Below, in pieces: positions 1 to 10,700 of a DNA stretch of 64,000 nt. The number at the start of each line of letters is the position of its first letter. Within the stretch, counting starts at the first letter, position 1. Both the position numbers and the translations under genes were made by a program. The stretch comes from Euphorbia lathyris. Taxonomy: Eukaryota; Streptophyta; Magnoliopsida; Malpighiales; Euphorbiaceae. The DNA lies in the NCBI RefSeq assembly GCF_963576675.1, contig NC_088910.1:27096531-27160530 (forward strand). The letters are read 5' to 3'. The notes beneath the pieces were generated by a model. That model ran no database searches. It saw only the letters and a list, made by a program, of their open reading frames with translations, and was not told where the DNA came from.

Positions 1-132
1 TGAAACAAGCTTTTTCAACAAGCATAATTTATTAACCATATCTCAAGTTCACTTTTCAACTATAACAATCCATGCTGAGTTCATTTAACATTAAGCCACA
101 TTCTTTTTAAATCAAAACCATGTAAAATGCCT
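1..132. other. 3' flank of the first SDH gene
   Basis: AT-rich sequence downstream of the stop codon of the minus-strand SDH gene. It holds the probable 3' UTR and a poly(A) signal. Nothing else is recognisable before the window edge. Confidence 0.6.
28..33 (-). promoter_or_regulatory. Poly(A) signal AATAAA for the minus-strand SDH gene
   Basis: The plus strand reads tttatt, which is AATAAA on the minus strand, about 100 nt downstream of the stop codon at 133-135. The position suits a plant near-upstream element. It is inferred from position only. Confidence 0.4.
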
Positions 133-1810
133 TTACAGATTAAACATGACCTTAATTGCAGTACCCCCACGAGCACTAGTTTCAAATGCATCTTCAACCT
201 CCTTCTGTGAGAACCCAAACCTATGTGTTATAAGAGGCTTCACATCAATCTTACCACTCCTCAAGAATTCAATACATAGAGGCCACGTGTTCTTATATCG
301 AAACACCCCAACCACATCAACCTCCCTGCAAAAACGAAACAATACATAGAGGCGTTCATTCATAATCTAGAGCAGGGTAGTTTCGTGCCTCTGGCTTTCC
401 AACCAAGCACGATGACCAAAAGGCATAAAAAAGAAGGTACCTTGCTGCAGCTGGTGTAAGAGGGACAGTCATCTCATTATGGCCCATTCCCACAAGACAA
501 ACTTTGCCACCAGACTTAGTAGCACTTAGAGCAGTTGACATTGTTTTGTTAAAGCCTGCACAATCAAAGGTAACATCTACTCCACTTCCCCCCATTGCTT
601 TTTGTATCAGCACAACTTCATCAGCTATGTCCTGAAAAACATCTGATTTTAGAACTTTGTTTTACCAACAAATGATAAGTTTTGTTCAAAATATGGAAAC
701 CTGAATATTTGTTGAAACTTTAACAATCCCATCAGCTCCGAGATCCTTGGCAACTGATAAACGATAGTCATCCACATCGACGATGATAATTCTGGGTGCT
801 CCGAAAGCTCTAGCTGCCAGCATTGTGACAAGGCCTATTGGTCCAGCACCCATCACTAGCACATTTGTTTCTGGACCAATGTTAGCTCTTCTACAAGCAT
901 GGACACCGACGCTTAATGGCTCGCACATTGCCCCCTCTTCCAAGCTCACATTGTCTGGCAATTTAAAGCACAAATCTGCAGGATGCACCACCTGTTAAGA
1001 ACAAAGATGCAACCTTTAGCTCATGCTCTAAGTAAAGATGCAACCCTTAGCACTGGCTCTAAACAAAGATGCAACCTATGCTTGTGTACCTGATTGGCAA
1101 GAGAACCATGAATTGGGGGAGTTGCAAAAAACTTCATATCAGGGCATAGATTGTATTGACCGTCTTTGCAAAAGCTGCATCGCCAGCAGCTGATGCCTGG
1201 TTCTAATGCCACGCGGTCGCCTGGCACCAGATTCTTGACTGCATCTCCAACCTCCTCAACGATCCCAGCACATTCGTGCCCGATCACCATTGGCTCCTTC
1301 ACTACAAAGTGTGCACATTGCAAGGTCTACCACAAAGACATGATTATATTAAGAAAACAATGACGCATTCAATTTTGATGATCATGTCTGCCTAATTCAT
1401 TCATCATCACAGACAATTAGGGGTTAAATGCACATAAGCTGTTTAATTATGTTACCTTGAGATAGTGAACATCACTTCCACAGATACCAACAGCTTTCAT
1501 CCTTACTCTGACATCATAGGGTCCTTAATTAAACAAATAAAGTATCAGTTTCACTGAATTGATCAAAAGGGTTTTCAGATAAACAAGTCATAGATTGATT
1601 GATTAATTAGCAGTTTGGTTAATAGAATCAATTTGAATATGTTGATATAATTGATCAAAGAAAAAAGAGAAAGAGATAGGTAAAAGTACCAAGAGAAGGA
1701 AGCTGAAAAGGTTGAATCTTGAGGGTGTTAACACCGAGAAGCCAAGCAGCCATGTTTTCTTGTTGTTCATCTTTGCTATGATCTCCGACTGACATACCTC
1801 CTTTTCCCAT
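133..1810 (-). CDS. SDH: Sorbitol dehydrogenase (L-iditol 2-dehydrogenase), class I-like, 6 exons
   Basis: Exons on the minus strand, in coding order: 1690-1810, 1456-1523, 1090-1326, 701-991, 441-631, 133-325. All five introns are GT-AG, and the joined frame is 366 codons plus TAA, close to the roughly 364 aa usual for plant SDH. The family is the zinc- and NAD-dependent medium-chain dehydrogenases, which oxidise sorbitol and related polyols to ketoses in the cytosol. The catalytic zinc site has Cys55 in GICGSDVHY and His80-Glu81 in GHECAG. The structural zinc cysteines are 110, 113, 116 and 124. The Rossmann motif GAGPIG is at 190-195, with acidic residues in IVDVDD (about 212-217) that favour NAD. 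The protein starts MGKGGMS, as other plant SDHs do, and ends AIKVMFNL. Substrate-side residues are Tyr61 and Ala131. No stop or frameshift was seen. A paralogue lies head to head at 7643-9867. Confidence 0.95.
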
Positions 1811-1879
1811 TTTGCTACTCACCAGAAATTTAGAAGAGCAAGGTGATGAGGAAATAGGGGAGAGCTTGCAAGTTGTTGT

Positions 1880-1887
1880 ATTTAAAG
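1880..1887 (-). promoter_or_regulatory. Candidate TATA element of the minus-strand SDH gene
   Basis: The minus strand reads TTTAAATA about 70 nt upstream of the ATG at 1808-1810. No better TATA-like site lies between it and the start codon. The assignment is by position and is not proven. Confidence 0.3.
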
Positions 1888-2564
1888 TAGAAAGGGAATC
1901 GGAAATAATCAGAGTAATAAAGAAAGAAGATAGAGGATATCCTGTAATTATCGGTTGAGACAGTAAGTTATTTGGGTGGATATTGTCTCTTTTTATGTCG
2001 ATCTTTTATTATTTTTAGCATAAACACTGTTAGATTCTTTTTTTATTACATCCATTTGGCATCTACGTGGATTTTAAAACTAAACTAAGAAGCAATTTTC
2101 GGATTTCCGATATCTTTACCATTATCTTAATGGATTTGGTTTAAATTTTTTCCTAATCCTTTTAGACCACTGCAAATATACTAATACCTCTTTTTTTATT
2201 CTATTATTAATTTAACAAATTGTAAAATTTTATCTACGACCTTTCTAACATGAAGCATATATATAAAAAAAAAGATGTATAATCTTTTTGTCTAATAAAA
2301 TGTATCGACATCTAAATAAAGATGGAAGATAAACAATTATAGAAACCGTGCTTAACCACTCCTATAAGAGGTGGTATTAGTAATGTATTCACACTTTTGT
2401 ATCTTGTGTCTTTATTTCTTAGTTTAGATAAAAGTTTTGTTTGAATTTATTATTAGAATCTGAAATTGCTTTACATTCATGATTTAGGTCTAAAATTATT
2501 GAAAGTGGAAAACATTAATAATAAAATTTTATCATTTTTTATATTAGAGATATAGGTAAATTCT
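1888..2564. other. AT-rich intergenic DNA upstream of SDH
   Basis: No open frame, RNA gene or repeat boundary was recognised. It probably contains the distal promoter of the minus-strand SDH gene. Confidence 0.4.
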
Positions 2565-2596
2565 ATGGTTACTTTGTTGGAAAACAAAGTAACCAT
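2565..2596. repeat. Perfect 14-bp inverted repeat (hairpin)
   Basis: The arms atggttactttgtt (2565-2578) and its exact reverse complement (2583-2596) are separated by 4 nt. Related words (actttgtt, aacaaagt) recur near 2597 and 3045-3062, so this may be the remnant of a foldback element. Confidence 0.6.
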
Positions 2597-2727
2597 ACTT
2601 TGTTATAGTATCCAGTAATAATTGAATATGTGTTGATAAAAATAATGTTAATTAAAATTAATAAAAAAAGTAACCTGCTATAGCAGATAATATTTAATTA
2701 TGGAAATTTTAAAGGTTATTAATTACA

Positions 2728-2983
2728 AGGTAAATAATTTATTAGTCCTTATATTTTAATCTAATCATTATATGTTAATAATATATTATTTAGTCCTTAA
2801 TTTTAGTTCAATTCAACAGTTTAGTCACTTATAGAGGGACTAATCTGTTCAATAATTTAAATATTTAAGTGTCAAAACTGTTGATCAAAATAAAAAATAA
2901 GAACTAAACAATATATTATTAAAATACGAGAACCAAACAATATGTTAGGTATTTAACATAAGGACTGATAAATTATTTACCCT
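2728..2983. mobile_element. MITE with about 25-bp terminal inverted repeats
   Basis: The left end begins aggtaaataatttattagtc. The right end, reverse-complemented, begins agggtaaataatttatcagt. The element is about 256 bp and has no coding capacity. The 9-bp flanks attaattac and ataattaag are similar, which hints at a MULE-type duplication, but the match is imperfect. Confidence 0.6.
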
Positions 2984-3465
2984 ATAATTAAGGAACCAGA
3001 TGGATTTCTTTTTCTATGAACGGTCTAAGATATAAAGTACGCGTACTTTGTTTTGTAACAAAGTGAGGATAGCCTGCATCTACCGTTTTCTAAATTTTTT
3101 AAATTCATAAATTTTTCTTATTCTAATTTGCAAAGCAAATCTTACCTTATTTTTATATTCAACTCCATAAAGCATAGAACTAATAAAAAAAATCTTAATA
3201 GATTATTTTTTTATATATTTTACTTTCATACTATCTCAATTATTATTTTTAAATCATGTTCAAATATTTAATGTAAAAGTAAATATAATATTATGGTTTT
3301 TATGTTGTTTGGTTTCGGCCCTGTCCACCCTTATCTTCATTTGTTAACTATTGATTGCACTCCAATAAATGACGTGTTATGTATTATTTTAACATTTATG
3401 AAATAAAACTGAATGAAAAATGAAGCTCTTTCTTACATTGACGGAAAAGATTAACACAACTAATA
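2984..3465. other. AT-rich intergenic DNA, no feature recognised
   Basis: It contains acgcgt-centred words and AT-rich runs only. No coding potential was seen. Confidence 0.35.
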
Positions 3466-4296
3466 CTTATATAGTAAAGTAAGGAAGAAAAACAGTTACA
3501 ACAGCTAGGAAGAGAAAAAAGGTAAAATGGGAAAAAGCTACAACTGGAATAAAGGTTCTACAAGCTCCGAAAATCAGAACATGATCAGATTGTAGCTAAG
3601 CATCGACACATAGAGGACATATTGAAGAACAATTGTGCCAATGTATGAAACTGTCACAGATCGAACCTTACAACCTTCAATTGATTTGTATCATTTGAAA
3701 AAATTTAAATCACAAGTTATATATGGTCTATGGTACCTGTGTCCACTATCCAAGTATTAACAGTAGAGTATTTCAAGGTTGTTCATACAGTAATAGCAAG
3801 GTTGTAAAAGACGCTAGGCGCTAGTCGGGCGGACATGACCCTTACTGATTAATCGGGGATTAGTCGAAGATTAATCAGGATTAATCAGATTTGTATTTTT
3901 TGTATTTATTTATTTATTATTAAATAAAGTATTATATAAATGCAATTAATATATGAATTATACTATGTAAAAATAATAATATAAAATATTTAGGATAGAA
4001 TACATATTTTAATATTATTTACATTAATGTCCTTAAAAAAATAACAAATAGATCAATAAAATAACATTTATAACAAAATGTGTCAAAATAAAATAAAATT
4101 AATATTCTTAAAAATAAATCTAATAGTTTAAGTTTTTTTTTTTTGTTATTTAATATTTTTTTTAAGTTAAAAAAATTGACATAAAATTTAAGGACCAATT
4201 TTTTCAAAAAGGCCGCCTGGGAGCCGCTTGAGACCGTCTAGGATGCCAAAAATCGGTCAACCGATTTATGCTGCTCGATTACTGGAAATTGGGACG

Positions 4297-4348
4297 GTGT
4301 TCTAAAAATCCCTGCCTAGGCGGCCGCCTTGGCTGATTTTTAGAACAC
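4297..4348. repeat. 52-bp near-perfect palindrome
   Basis: The outer arms gtgttctaaaaatc (4297-4310) and gatttttagaacac (4335-4348) are exact inverted repeats. The middle, built round CGGCCG, is itself nearly palindromic (gcctagg ... ccttggc). A related ctaggcgctag motif lies at about 3814-3826. It resembles the tip of a foldback transposon. Confidence 0.65.
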
Positions 4349-5513
4349 TAAGTAATATTAGAGTGATTGTGACTAGTGCTGACATTTGCACTACTATGCA
4401 TACGAGCTTTGATGTTGTGATTTGAACTTGATAGCAACAAGTTCATTAGTTGATGATACTTCTCCTTGGTGAGAGTGAATTGTTGTCGATCTGAGGAACA
4501 TGTGGCAAGCTGTTTAATGTTATTTTTATAATCATTGTCAACATTCACAAAATTTGCAAGATCAGCAACCCGGTTTCCCCTGTCACTAGATCTAGTGTTG
4601 TTTTTGTTTCTACTCAAATAGTTTGGTGGATAATCATGTGTTTTAAAGCACTTTCCACTGTATGCCTTGGTGTTTCCTAGTATGTGCAATAAGGCTTGGT
4701 TTTATTGTTATTGAATCTTCTCTGATTAGGCTTATGGTTATTTAAGGATTTGTTTTGGAAGTTAGCCATTCCAGTAAAAGATGTAGTTTTTGTGGTGTTT
4801 AATGGTTGATTCGATTGACTTAATTGCCTCTCATGTTGAGAAACTAAAGCAAAAACTCGATTTAAATATGGTAAGGGTTCCATTAACAAGATTTGAGAAC
4901 AAATAGTGGTATATAAGTCATTTAATCACTCGAGGAAGGCAATTACACGATCCGCTTCAAATTGCTTATGAATTGTAACAATTACTCCACATCTACATGC
5001 TGGATTACAACTGCACTTGGTAATAGTCGCAGAATTATTAATTCATCATACACGATCTTCAGTTTTTTTGTAATACCCTATAATTCTAAGTTCACCTTGT
5101 TTGAAACCATGGATCTCCTTCTTTAACTCTAAAATTCTCAATCAATGCCCCTACGAGAAACAACCATGTAGATCTGTTCAGATATCACTAGCCTTGTTAA
5201 TCCATATCACACTTTGAGTCATTTGTTGTGAAACAACATGAAGAAACTAGGGAACCACTATTGTAATACATCTTTGCCAATTTTAATACATAATATCATC
5301 TCTATCTGGTGTTGGAATAGTTCCGTCTACAAATCCAAACTTGTGTTTGGACATTAAAGTAACCTTCAATGATCTAGACCATCGATGATAGTTAGATCCA
5401 AAGAGAACCTGCGAAACAAGACAAAGAACTGGAGTTTCATTCGCAGCTTCTAATGGACTACCATAAGTTAGGTTAGTCGTTGAAGAAGAAGAAGGAAGAG
5501 ATAAGAAGCTCAA
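4348..5513 (-). pseudogene. Copia gag polyprotein pseudogene
   Basis: Three frame-broken pieces on the minus strand read in order as a Copia gag. The N-terminal piece (5283-5513) has the retrotransposon gag signature NYHRWSRSLKVTL followed by FVDGTIPTP. The second (4677-4889) has the linker PLPYLNRVFALVSQHERQ. The third (4348-4689) follows a CTYC half of a zinc knuckle with CFKTHDYPP and TKEKYHQLMNLL. The pieces lie in different frames with gaps, so the gene is dead. Nothing identifies the Copia lineage. Confidence 0.75.
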
Positions 5514-5769
5514 TAGAAAATCAATTTTCTGTTCTGATATCTTAATAAAGTAAAGGAAGAAAAATGATTACAATATCTAGGAAAGAGAAAGATGTATAGT
5601 CAACAGCGATTTGTATAAAGAGAATGGTAAGTTGGTGATGTAATGAATGATGAGATAAATATAATAAAAATAAGTGAAATTACATGTATATGGTTTTAGC
5701 TACAACTAGATTTAAATTAAAATGATATTATTTTGATTTGGATAATGATAAAAAAATAAATACGTATAA

Positions 5770-7212
5770 CTTATTATGATCTCTCCACTTGGCGAGGCAT
5801 TGTACAAGGTTCAAAAGTTTTAAAAATCGGAGCAAACAAGCTGATCAATAATGGGAAAACAACTTCTTCTTAGAATGATAAGTGGTGCGACTTAACTCCG
5901 CTCTCATCGACTCTGCACGGTCTAGTTCTAAATGACGTATGTGGTAAAGCTGTAGCTGAGTATTGGATTGACGGAATCGGCTGGAACTGGTCTCTCCTCT
6001 CGCCTCTCTTGCCGCAAGCTTCCCTTCTAAAACTAGCATCAGTTGTCATTTTCCCGGGACAGACCGAGAAGACTCGTGGTTCTGGGCCTCCTCTGCGTCT
6101 GGTATATATACTGTAAGTTTGGGTTACAATGCTCTACGCACTAGCCCCTCTCAGATCGATTCTGTTATCTCCCTACATGATCCTGAAAGCCCTTGAAGGA
6201 TTATGTGGGACTTGGCTGTTCCGGAACAAATCCAGTCTTTTCTCTAGATGACGAGTCACGATAGTTTGCTTTGTAACTGGAACCAGAAATGTTGCCACCT
6301 TACTAATGTCAGCGATTTTACACTCTGCTTATCTGAGGAGACGACCATCCATGTGCTACGTGACTGTTCGGCGGTGAGGTATATTTGGCTTCACTACGTC
6401 CCGACCCAATGGCAACCCATCTTTTTCTCAACCTCACTATCACAATGGCTGCAAGGGAATATCAACTCTCATCTCCAGTTTCGTGGCTTCCTTGGCCACT
6501 ATTTTGTGCTATATGTATTTGGTGGATTTGGAAGTGGCGCTGCGCCAGGGTCATTGAGGGTAAGGAAGAAACTTGGGACAAGCTCAACCTCCTTTTGTGC
6601 CGTGTGGCTGAAGTCCATCAGCTACAGCAATACACCGTGATCGGGGTCCCTCCTCGCAATCAGAGGCTTTCTGTCTCTTGGCAATCTCCTAATTTTGGAT
6701 GGGTTAAGCTCAACTCTGATGGGGCTTCAAAAGGGAACCCTAGGGCGGCATCGGCAGGTGGCGTCCTGAGGGATGCGCATGGTAATTGGATTAGTGGATT
6801 TGTTCTTAATATTGGGATTTGTAATGCTCTTCTTACCGAGCTATGAGGGCTCTACTATGGTCTTGAGCTGGCTTGGACGAAGGGTTGTCGGAAGGTCGTC
6901 TTTGAACTCGACTGCCTCAATTGGGTTCATGCAACGGGATTCCTCCGTCTCCCATCCTTTTGCGTGGTTGATTAACTGGTGTCGTGTTCTAAGGGATCGA
7001 AATTAGGAAGTAGTCTTCGCACATATTTTTCATGAGGGTAATCGTGTAACTGATTAGATGACGAAATTCGTAGGGACTCTCCCATTAAGACATCACGATT
7101 GTAGTGTGCCTCCTGTAAGCCTCGTTGATATTTTGCACTAGGATCGAGTTGGCTACAACCACACTCGAGCCTCTTAGCATTGCGGCCTTGTTTCTGCATA
7201 AAAAAAAAAAAG
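5770..7212 (+). mobile_element. 5'-truncated LINE fragment (zf-RVT and RNase H) with poly(A) tail
   Basis: Broken plus-strand frames read as the end of a plant L1-type ORF2. About 5770-6050 contains TWRGIVQGSKVLKIGA, and about 6065-6130 contains DSWFW and GIYTVSLGYNALR. The zf-RVT segment is at about 6260-6400. The RNase H domain at about 6690-6960 has WVKLNSDGASKGNP and GGVLRDAHGNW. Stops at 6844-6846 and others interrupt it. It ends in an A-run at 7200-7211, the usual LINE 3' tail. No endonuclease or RT core is left, as expected for 5' truncation during insertion. No convincing TSD was found. Confidence 0.75.
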
Positions 7213-7642
7213 AACTGATTCTAAACAAAATTTTTCTGTTTGTCTTACAAACCCCTATTAGGTATGGCGGTTTGCAATGGGCAAGGGTGTGCCATGACTA
7301 GTGGGCTCCCGTTAGTTTTCAGCGAAATGAATTTGGGCCTTTCTATTGTTATTTTATGTGTCCTATACATAATAATGGTGTCAGTGCCACCGTTGGATAG
7401 AAACACGTAGCAGCAGCAGTATGATCCGACGGGCATGGAAATTCGCATGGTGAAAATGATTTCCGGAAGGTGACAATTTCTGGGGTTGGGTTAGATAAGA
7501 TAAGGAATTTTTGTTTTTTAGTTTGTTTTGTAGTGGGGAGGGGTTTTATTTCAAGTCAAGTCATGGGAATTTATCAGTTTAAGTCGATTAACACGAATGT
7601 TATCTCTGGAAATTCCAAAAGAAATCCATCCAGTTGATAGAG
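7213..7642. other. Probable promoter and 5' region of the second SDH gene
   Basis: The 430 bp between the LINE poly(A) tail and the SDH start codon contain no recognisable coding unit. The LINE lies close upstream, so any promoter must be within this segment or in the LINE tail. Confidence 0.35.
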
Positions 7643-9867
7643 ATGGCATGTTTTGGTAATACTATGGAAGAAGAAGAAGAGAACAAAGCTGCTTGGCTTC
7701 TTGGGATCAAAACTCTCCGGATTCAACCTTATCACCTTCCTCCTCCTGGTATGCCATGCTATGCTAACCCCCCTTTTATCTGCTTTTTCATCATTCGTTT
7801 TGTGGGTAAATTATATGCAGCCCCTCAACTTTGGCTTTATAAGCTCTTAATTTCAAAATTGGATATAAAAGTCGATGGATTTTGCCCTTTATTACCTTTG
7901 ACCCTCCAATAGTATATAATTCTCCAGGTTTTGGGATCATCTAGATATTGTTTGTTGAGTATAGAGCAAGTTGTTGTTTAGAGAGACAAAGCAGTAATTT
8001 GAAAAATTGACAACCTGGTTGCTTCTAAATAACTTTAAATTTTAGACATTTCGAATTCATTTACTTTCATTATGAAAAAACTTCAGAAACTTTTTGAACA
8101 GCTAGAAGGAAAATAAAGCCAAAATTTAGGTGCCACATGTAAGGACCGTGTTTGGAGTGGGTGGCACCGGGGTAGAAGGGCTGAGCAAGGAGTGGCCTAA
8201 GGGATGTCGATGGGTTCAGAGATGAACTAAATCTTATATCGGAAACGGAGAGAGAGAGAGTGACCGGGGCTTATTAGAAAAATGAGAATCCAATATATGT
8301 GAACGCGTTTTAAAGCCATGAGGTCCAAGCCATTGGATTTGGGCATAACGGACAATATCTACATGGTATTGGGCTAGGATGTTACACCTTAGGTGTAATT
8401 TACCTATAATAGTCGATCATGTTCATGTCTCACTTTTTTTTTCTAGCTTTTCTTTAGTTCTCATGTATAAATAGTGCTAAACCCTTTGATTGTTAGAATA
8501 TTCTTGTTCCTGTTATTATAGGTCCTCATGATGTTAAGGTTGGGATTAAGGCTCTTGGTATCTGCGGAAGTGATGTTCATCACTTCAAGGTGAAAACCTC
8601 CCTAATTCCTGCAAGTTCAACTATCTCATAATAGCTTACTTGCATTGATTACTTATCCTTTTTGTTGGTAAAAATGTCCAATTGATTGTCAGACAATGAG
8701 ATGCGCAAATTTTATAGTGAAAAAGCCTATGGTCATAGGCCATGAATGTGCTGGAATCATAGAACAAGTAGGGTGTGAAGTCAAGACTTTAGCAGTAGGA
8801 GACCGTGTAGCTTTGGAGCCTGGAATTAGTTGCCAAAGTTGCAGTCTTTGCAAACATGGTCAATACAATTTGTGCCCTCAAATGAAGTTCTTCGGATCTC
8901 CACCAACTAATGGTGCTCTTGCCAATAAGGTAACCCTATATCTTGCTGCAATATCCTCAACTTGTCTCTTTTGTTGCTCAACACCTGAAATTTTGGTAAT
9001 CCAGGTAGTGCATCCTGCTAATCTGTGCTTCAAATTGCCTGAAAATGTGAGCTTAGAAGAAGGAGCAATGTGTGAACCACTCAGTGTTGGTGTTCATGCG
9101 TGTCGTCGTGCTGAAATTAGTCCTGATACAACCGTTTTGATCATGGGAGCAGGACCAATTGGACTCGTCACCCTGTTAGCTGCTCGTGCATTTGGTGCTC
9201 CTAGAGTTGTCATTGCTGATGTTGATGTTCGCCGTTTATCATTTGCAGAGAAGCTTGGTGCAGATAAGATTCTGCAAGTCTCCAAGAATATTGAGGTTGC
9301 CTATACTAGAGAAATCTCTTATTTGTTTCGTTAACTAAACCCGAATTAATATCTTCCACCCTGCCTGAGAATTGCAGGACATAGGTGAAGAAGTGAGAAA
9401 GATACAAAATGCTATGGGATCAAGAATTGATGTGAGCTTTGATTGTGTAGGATATGATAAAACTACTACTACAGCTTTGAATGCTACACGTTCAGGTGGG
9501 AAAGTTTGCCTAGTCGGATTGGCATCGAGCGAGATGACTCTCCCTCTTACTCCTGCTGCTGCGAGGTAATTAATTCTAATGCATTCAATTGTGCAAGAAA
9601 GCATCTAACTTTGACTTGGAATGTCACCACACTAAGCAACTCAGATGTTGAACAAGTTGTGTTGTTGGTTGCAGGGAGGTTGACATTGTTGGCATATTCC
9701 GTTACCGGAATACATGGCCGCTCTGCCTTGAACTATTGAGGACTGGGAAGATTGATGTTAAGCCTTTGATAACTCACAGATATAAGTTCTCACAGGAGGA
9801 AGTAGAAGAGGCCTTTGAAACTAGTGCTAATGGAGGCAATGCTATTAAGGTCATGTTTAACCTATAA
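7643..9867 (+). CDS. Sorbitol dehydrogenase paralogue, class II (L-idonate 5-dehydrogenase-like), 6 exons
   Basis: Exons: 7643-7748, 8522-8589, 8693-8929, 9005-9295, 9378-9565, 9675-9867. All junctions are GT-AG and the joined frame is 360 codons plus TAA with no stop. Exons 2, 3, 4 and 6 equal those of the SDH at 133-1810 in length (68, 237, 291, 193 nt), exon 5 is one codon shorter, and all phases match. Catalytic zinc residues Cys50 and His75-Glu76, structural cysteines 105, 108, 111 and 119, and GAGPIG (185-190) are kept. The N-terminus differs (MACFGNTMEEEEENK). Two substrate-side positions differ: HHF where the paralogue has HYL (His56) and KFFG where it has KFFA (Gly126). Such changes separate class II SDH, which includes grape L-idonate dehydrogenase of tartrate synthesis, from class I SDH. 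The class call is inference from these residues; membership of the SDH family is firm. Intron 1 (773 bp) carries a repeat. Confidence 0.92.
8138..8386 (-). mobile_element. Solo LTR-like repeat in intron 1 of the second SDH gene
   Basis: This 249-bp unit reads on the minus strand from TGTAACATCC to GGTCCTTACA, so it has TGT...ACA ends. It contains a segment like ATATTGTCCGTTATGCCC and, further on, TTTCCGATATAAGA, a layout common to small LTR and solo-LTR repeats in eudicot genomes. No internal region, PBS or PPT is attached, and no clear TSD was found. It accounts for about a third of the long first intron. Confidence 0.55.
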
Positions 9868-10179
9868 TATAAACATTGAGTAATTGTGCCCTCTAAGTAA
9901 TCATATGAAAATTTCTACAATGGTGAGGACATCATATCTACTCATATGATATCACATCAGTCTAAGTGCTGATGTGGTATTATCTGAGTGGAAGGACCAG
10001 TATTAATCCTGATCCATAGTAGAACTTCTCCTAATTATAATATCCATTATAGGAAGCTGATTCCTTTTTTGTATAGTAAGTAAATGAATAAAATAGTAAT
10101 AATAAAAAGCATTAAGAATATAAAGTTGCTAAAATGAAGACAAGCAGAGTAGAGCACACTGAAACTATAATAAAAGAAA
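9868..10179. other. 3' flank of the second SDH gene
   Basis: AT-rich sequence with a possible AATAAA poly(A) signal at 10087-10092, which is rather far (about 220 nt) from the stop codon. No other feature was seen. Confidence 0.4.
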
Positions 10180-10700
10180 GGGTAAAGTTCAAATAAAACC
10201 CCTGTGGTTTCAATAATTTTCAGATAAAGGACTATGGTTTACTTTTTGTCAAAACAAGGATTGAGGTTTCAAACTTGGATTAATGCTATTAAAACCATCT
10301 TCAACGACCTGAAAATGAAAATTTTCAAGAATTAAAGTTGTTCAATGTCATATTTTCTATGGAACTGCATTTTCGATTTTCGAAAAATCATCTTTTTTGG
10401 AACTTTCTCTCTCTGAACATTAACTTTCTCTCTCTGAACATTAACTTTCTCTCTCTTTACCAAACATCATCTAAACAATCTCAAAATAAAAAAGTTGAAG
10501 AATTAAAGTTGCTTAAAATATTAGTACTTCTTAAAATATGTCATTTTTAAAGTCGTCAAAGGTGATTTTAATAGTATCAATCGAAAAAGTCCTTATTTTG
10601 TTAAAGTTAAAAACATCAATCCTCGTTTTGACAAAAAGTAAACCGCAGTCTTTTATCTGAAAATTAGTGAAACCACAGGGGTTTTATTTGAACTTTACCC
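10180..10700. mobile_element. MULE-like MITE with long (about 90 bp) terminal inverted repeats
   Basis: The left end begins gggtaaagttcaaataaaac. The right end, reverse-complemented, begins the same way, and the match continues with few mismatches for about 90 bp. The flanks taaaagaaa and taaaaaaat agree at 7 of 9 positions, as for a worn 9-bp Mutator-type duplication. The middle contains a 21-bp unit, ctttctctctctgaacatta plus a, repeated in tandem from about 10404. It has no transposase. Confidence 0.75.

Larger units (their letters stand above)
3466..5590 (-). mobile_element. Degenerate Copia element remnant, gag region only
   Basis: A minus-strand Copia gag (4348-5513) is bracketed by two diverged copies of a segment of about 45 bp (3474-3518 and 5547-5590, both containing agtaagg/agtaaagg then gaagaaaaa), which may be LTR edges. 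Just upstream of the gag start, minus-strand GATATCAGAACA near 5530-5541 resembles a decayed initiator-tRNA(Met) primer site (TGGTATCAGAGC). No protease, integrase or RT is visible, so the element is internally deleted or was a gag-only derivative. The outer boundaries are uncertain. Confidence 0.5.

Noticed and set aside
7634..7642. Upstream start (TTG) for the second SDH
   Set aside because: TTG is not a usual plant start; the ATG at 7643 gives a protein of normal length.
8138..8386. Cassandra-type element with a 5S rRNA-like core
   Set aside because: No 5S-like A-box, intermediate element or C-box sequence could be read in the repeat.
7643..9867. Second SDH as a pseudogene, because of its odd N-terminus and one-codon-shorter exon 5
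   Set aside because: All splice sites are GT-AG, no stop or frameshift, all zinc ligands and the Rossmann motif are kept, and the exon 5 change is in frame.
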